Assembly (NCBI GenBank): GCA_032173965.1
Contig: CM063287.1
Location: 9,119,859 to 9,183,858 of the forward strand
Source: Sitta carolinensis
Taxonomy: Eukaryota > Chordata > Aves > Passeriformes > Sittidae
Direction: 5' to 3'
DNA: 64,000 nucleotides
Under the pieces are notes generated by a model. That model had not been told where the DNA came from and did no database searches. It worked only from the letters and a program-made list of their open reading frames with translations. Positions 60,865-64,000 of the stretch are shown here, piece after piece. The translations under genes were made by a program, and so were the position numbers. How positions within the stretch are numbered: position 1 is the first letter of the stretch; each line of letters opens with the position of its first letter.

Positions 60865-63800
60865 CCCCAAACAACAAACCCCAAACCAAAACCTTGCAAT
60901 ACCAGGATTTCACTGCTGCAACAAAATCAAATGGCTGAAGAAAAATTGAAGCCAGTCATTTCTGGTACAAAGTAGAAATTAAATAATTGAAGAAACCTTC
61001 CTTGTTTAAGTACGAGCATCAAGAAAAGACTCAAGCAGGTTTTGAACTTGCATGAAATTTCTCATAAACTGTGATCTTGAGGGACCTTGACAATAAAAAA
61101 CTCCTTAGTTCAGAGAAAGTGTGTGGGAAAGAGCAAAGTTGTCAACATCCTACTTTGGGTGAATCACTTTCCCTCTAATGACAATACATATCAATGGCAG
61201 TGCAGTACAGAGACAGAATTCTGCAGCCCTCAGAGTTCACTCCTGGCCCTTAACATGCTGTGTGTGGCAGTAAGAAGTTTTTACTTTAGAATGTTTTTTA
61301 TAATCTCATTGTTACAGTCAAAACTACCCCAACATTCTTTGGCTGGCAGAGCTGACTGCACTTCAAAGATAAATACTTTTTTCCTACCTTAGATACAAAA
61401 GATACTTTATTAGTTTTCATTGAGATGTATGGCAAGTGCTCCAAGTTCACAGCACAAAAATTATATGTGCTATGTTAAACCCACAGATAAAGTTCCTAAA
61501 GTTTACTATTTCAGTTTTACATACACAGTTATACCAGAGGGTAAATTAAGAAAAACTAGGTCATTAACATGTGTAGTGGTGGCTTTTTAATACAGTTATG
61601 TGCTGATGTGCCTCACAGACAGGTGTTCTGTCCACAAAATTGTTCTAGTTTGTAGGGTTATGAGACTTTGCATTGCTTATCCCACTTGCTACTAGGGCTT
61701 TATTCCTGCTCAGCACACATGAGCAGGGATTTGTGTACACAACTTACAGGTCTAAAAAACAAGTATCTGTATCTGAACTCTCCGGCTAGGTTCTCATTTC
61801 GACCACAGGGAGAAATAGCCATTTCGAGATTTATCTCCTCCTAAGGCAGAAATTGAACCAGCACAGATGGGTTATGCTGCAGCAACAACTACTTTTATCC
61901 CTTGACTGTGGGAGCATGTATACACTGGCCCTGAGACACATCCAACCCTCAGCCTCTGGCTGAGTTGTGCATCACTTTGAAAAGGGGGTAACCCATTGGT
62001 GGTGTTCTTTGTAGGGTGTTATATACAGCTTCTCTTTAGCTCTGTATAGAATGACTGGGGATGAAGACAAATAGCAGTATCTCAGTAGGAATGAAGAGGA
62101 AACCAGGAAAATCTGTAGGAAATGTGGCACATGCTTCTGAAAGAACACATAACTTACATCACTCAGATGGTGGGCACTTTACAAAGAGATCATGTGTAGA
62201 CCAGTTTGGGTGAAATCCTGAGTCAACTGAAATCAAATACAAAACATGCAATCCTGAGTAAGCTCAGGTCTTCAGCCTTTTTCTGAAGAAATGGCACATT
62301 TCTAATAAAACTACCACAAAGGAAACTCTGGGGTGCTCTTTCAAGGAATGTCAAGAACCTTAAGCCCATCTCGATAGTTCTCTGATTGTGATGTTCAGCC
62401 CACAGAATATAACAGGGATCACAGCCAAATGAGAGCCTCAGTCTTGGGCTCTCAGAGGGCTGATGATTTTGAATCCTCCAGTGAGAAAAGAGCTGCAAGC
62501 AGCTCTCTCTTCCATCTCTGTAATGCATGGAGAGAAAATAAATCATTATTTTTGCACTACCTCCCAAGGAAAGCAGCAGATGCTTTTTTTATTCAGATGA
62601 CATTTTTCAAGCCTATCCATAGTGTTCCTTCTCTGGCCACAAATCAGTGGCTGCTTATGAGCATTTTGACAATTCTGCCACATCTAATAATAGCCAGTGG
62701 TGGTGGGCAGCACAAAAGAAAAATCACGTTGTATTAATTTAGCCAGCCAGCTAATTCTGAGCTCTGTAACAGTCAGCAGGAAGAACTTTTAAGTGATGTG
62801 TGTGAATACAGATGTCAAAGATACCTGATCTGTGTGCAAACTGTAGCCTGACACACAAAAAAATGTATGACCTTTAACTCCATGAAATACCTGTCAGCCA
62901 GCTGTGCTAGGGAGGAATCTACATGCGGTGCCTGTGATATGTTGATTCTCTTTTCAGGTCATCCAGGGTTTGTATCTTTTATTCTAAATGTTAGAAAATG
63001 AATGGACTACAACCACAGCACTCAAGTAAAAGCAACATTTCTGATCTGAGTGATACAGATAACAACACCTTTCATCAAAAGATCCCAGGGGTAATATGCA
63101 TCTTATTCACAAAAGTTCTAGCCCTGCAACAAATTCTTGTTTAAATTTATACACAAGCTGCTCCACTGAAATCTAATCATATGTGTAAGCTCTCTCAGAA
63201 TCAGGGACTAGCACTGAACAAGAATTATGTTTATCTCTGCTGATAGCAAGACTCTGTAGGGGGAAATACAAAAAGAATCCCTGTTAACTCCCTGAATTAT
63301 TTGAAAAATTTTGCATGTCAGACCCATGTTTTGTCCAAACCAAAAGGACCATTGTCCTACTCTGTCTGAAAATACTCCAAGATATGTAATGACACAAGAC
63401 ATGCAGGATTTCCTGCATCTGAGAAGATGAATATTCCTCTGGGGAAGTCTGAGCTTTTAAGTGTACTCAACAAGATTACTAATGCTTTAGCAAAGCCAGA
63501 AAAAACCCCATTATACAAATGAGGCATAAGAATGGGAGAAAGAGTGCTAGATGTCCTGAGAGATCCCAGTTTTTATACATCATACCCAGTGACCTCAGAG
63601 ATAGAAAACTATGTAACATGCCACAATAAAATTCAATAACCCCACCTTCCTCCAGACTGTTTGACTAAACTGCTGGGTTTCAATGTCTGTACAGGTGAAT
63701 ACAGCAGCAAACAAAAACATTTTATTTTATTAAAGAAGAGTAACTGCTCTTGTAAACATATACAAAATGAAAAAGCTTTCAATCTCATTCTCATATAGCC

Positions 63801-64000
63801 TGTCAGATAGCAATGGTTGTGAAGTCATGATTCCATCAAAAATATGTGTCTGAAACATGCCACAAATGTGAGAGCAATCTAAACCTGACTGCATAGCCTG
63901 TCTCACCACACAATTAAGATGTGGAGAGTTTCACCAGTCTAGAATTTTGGTTTTGGTCAACACCTATCAGCAAGAGAGGACAAAATTTCAAGAGTTGATT

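Larger units (their letters stand above)
56086..64000. other. Intergenic, no gene recognised
   Basis: About 7.9 kb of AT-rich sequence with two A/T runs at 60.3 and 60.8 kb. Open frames are short and unlike known proteins. No CR1 end motif was seen. Confidence 0.5.

Noticed and set aside
1..64000. CRISPR array, operon or other prokaryotic system
   Set aside because: Spliced vertebrate genes, CR1 elements and a CpG island show this is animal nuclear DNA; no regularly spaced repeats with unique spacers exist.

Overview
The window reads as vertebrate nuclear DNA, most likely from a bird. Coding sequence is broken into short exons with GT-AG borders, introns are long and AT-rich, there is one CpG island, and the recognisable repeats are CR1 LINE 3' ends and one fragment resembling the ERVL-type LTRs of passerine birds. 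Bird is well supported; passerine is a guess. No bacterial-type operon, CRISPR array, tRNA or rRNA was seen.

Three genes can be supported, all on the minus strand, in the order GHITM, GPR15LG (C10orf99), CDHR1 from high to low coordinates. From memory, this is the order at human 10q23, so the block appears to be conserved.

GHITM (TMBIM5), about 35.4-45.7 kb, is complete. It has eight coding exons, a probable noncoding first exon in a CpG island, and a 3' UTR of about 1.1 kb. It would encode about 346 residues (human 345), but coding exon 6 lacks one base in a G run, which breaks the frame. Since everything else is intact, a sequencing or assembly error is the likeliest cause. GPR15LG is represented by its signal-peptide exon and a TATA box near 27.0 kb; its mature-peptide exon was not found with confidence. 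CDHR1, the photoreceptor cadherin, enters the window with its 5' end only (exons at 8.2 and 7.6 kb); the rest lies left of base 1.

Layout: 1-7.6 kb is CDHR1 intron. 7.6-8.3 kb holds the CDHR1 start. 8.3-26.9 kb is noncoding, with two CR1 fragments and two weak exon candidates. 26.9-27.1 kb is GPR15LG exon 1. 27.1-35.4 kb is intergenic. 35.4-45.7 kb is GHITM. 45.3-46.1 kb is its CpG island, with a 17-bp repeat that copies a splice-donor motif, a GC-rich pentamer repeat and a CTCF-like site. 46-64 kb has no gene I can support, and contains a CR1 copy, an LTR remnant and several long A or T runs.

The three genes have unrelated roles (mitochondrial inner membrane, secreted epithelial ligand, photoreceptor adhesion) and appear to be neighbours only. 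I found no convincing new biological system. The best leads are the GHITM frameshift, the repeated donor motif at its first exon, the two alternative in-frame CDHR1 starts, and the missing second exon of GPR15LG.
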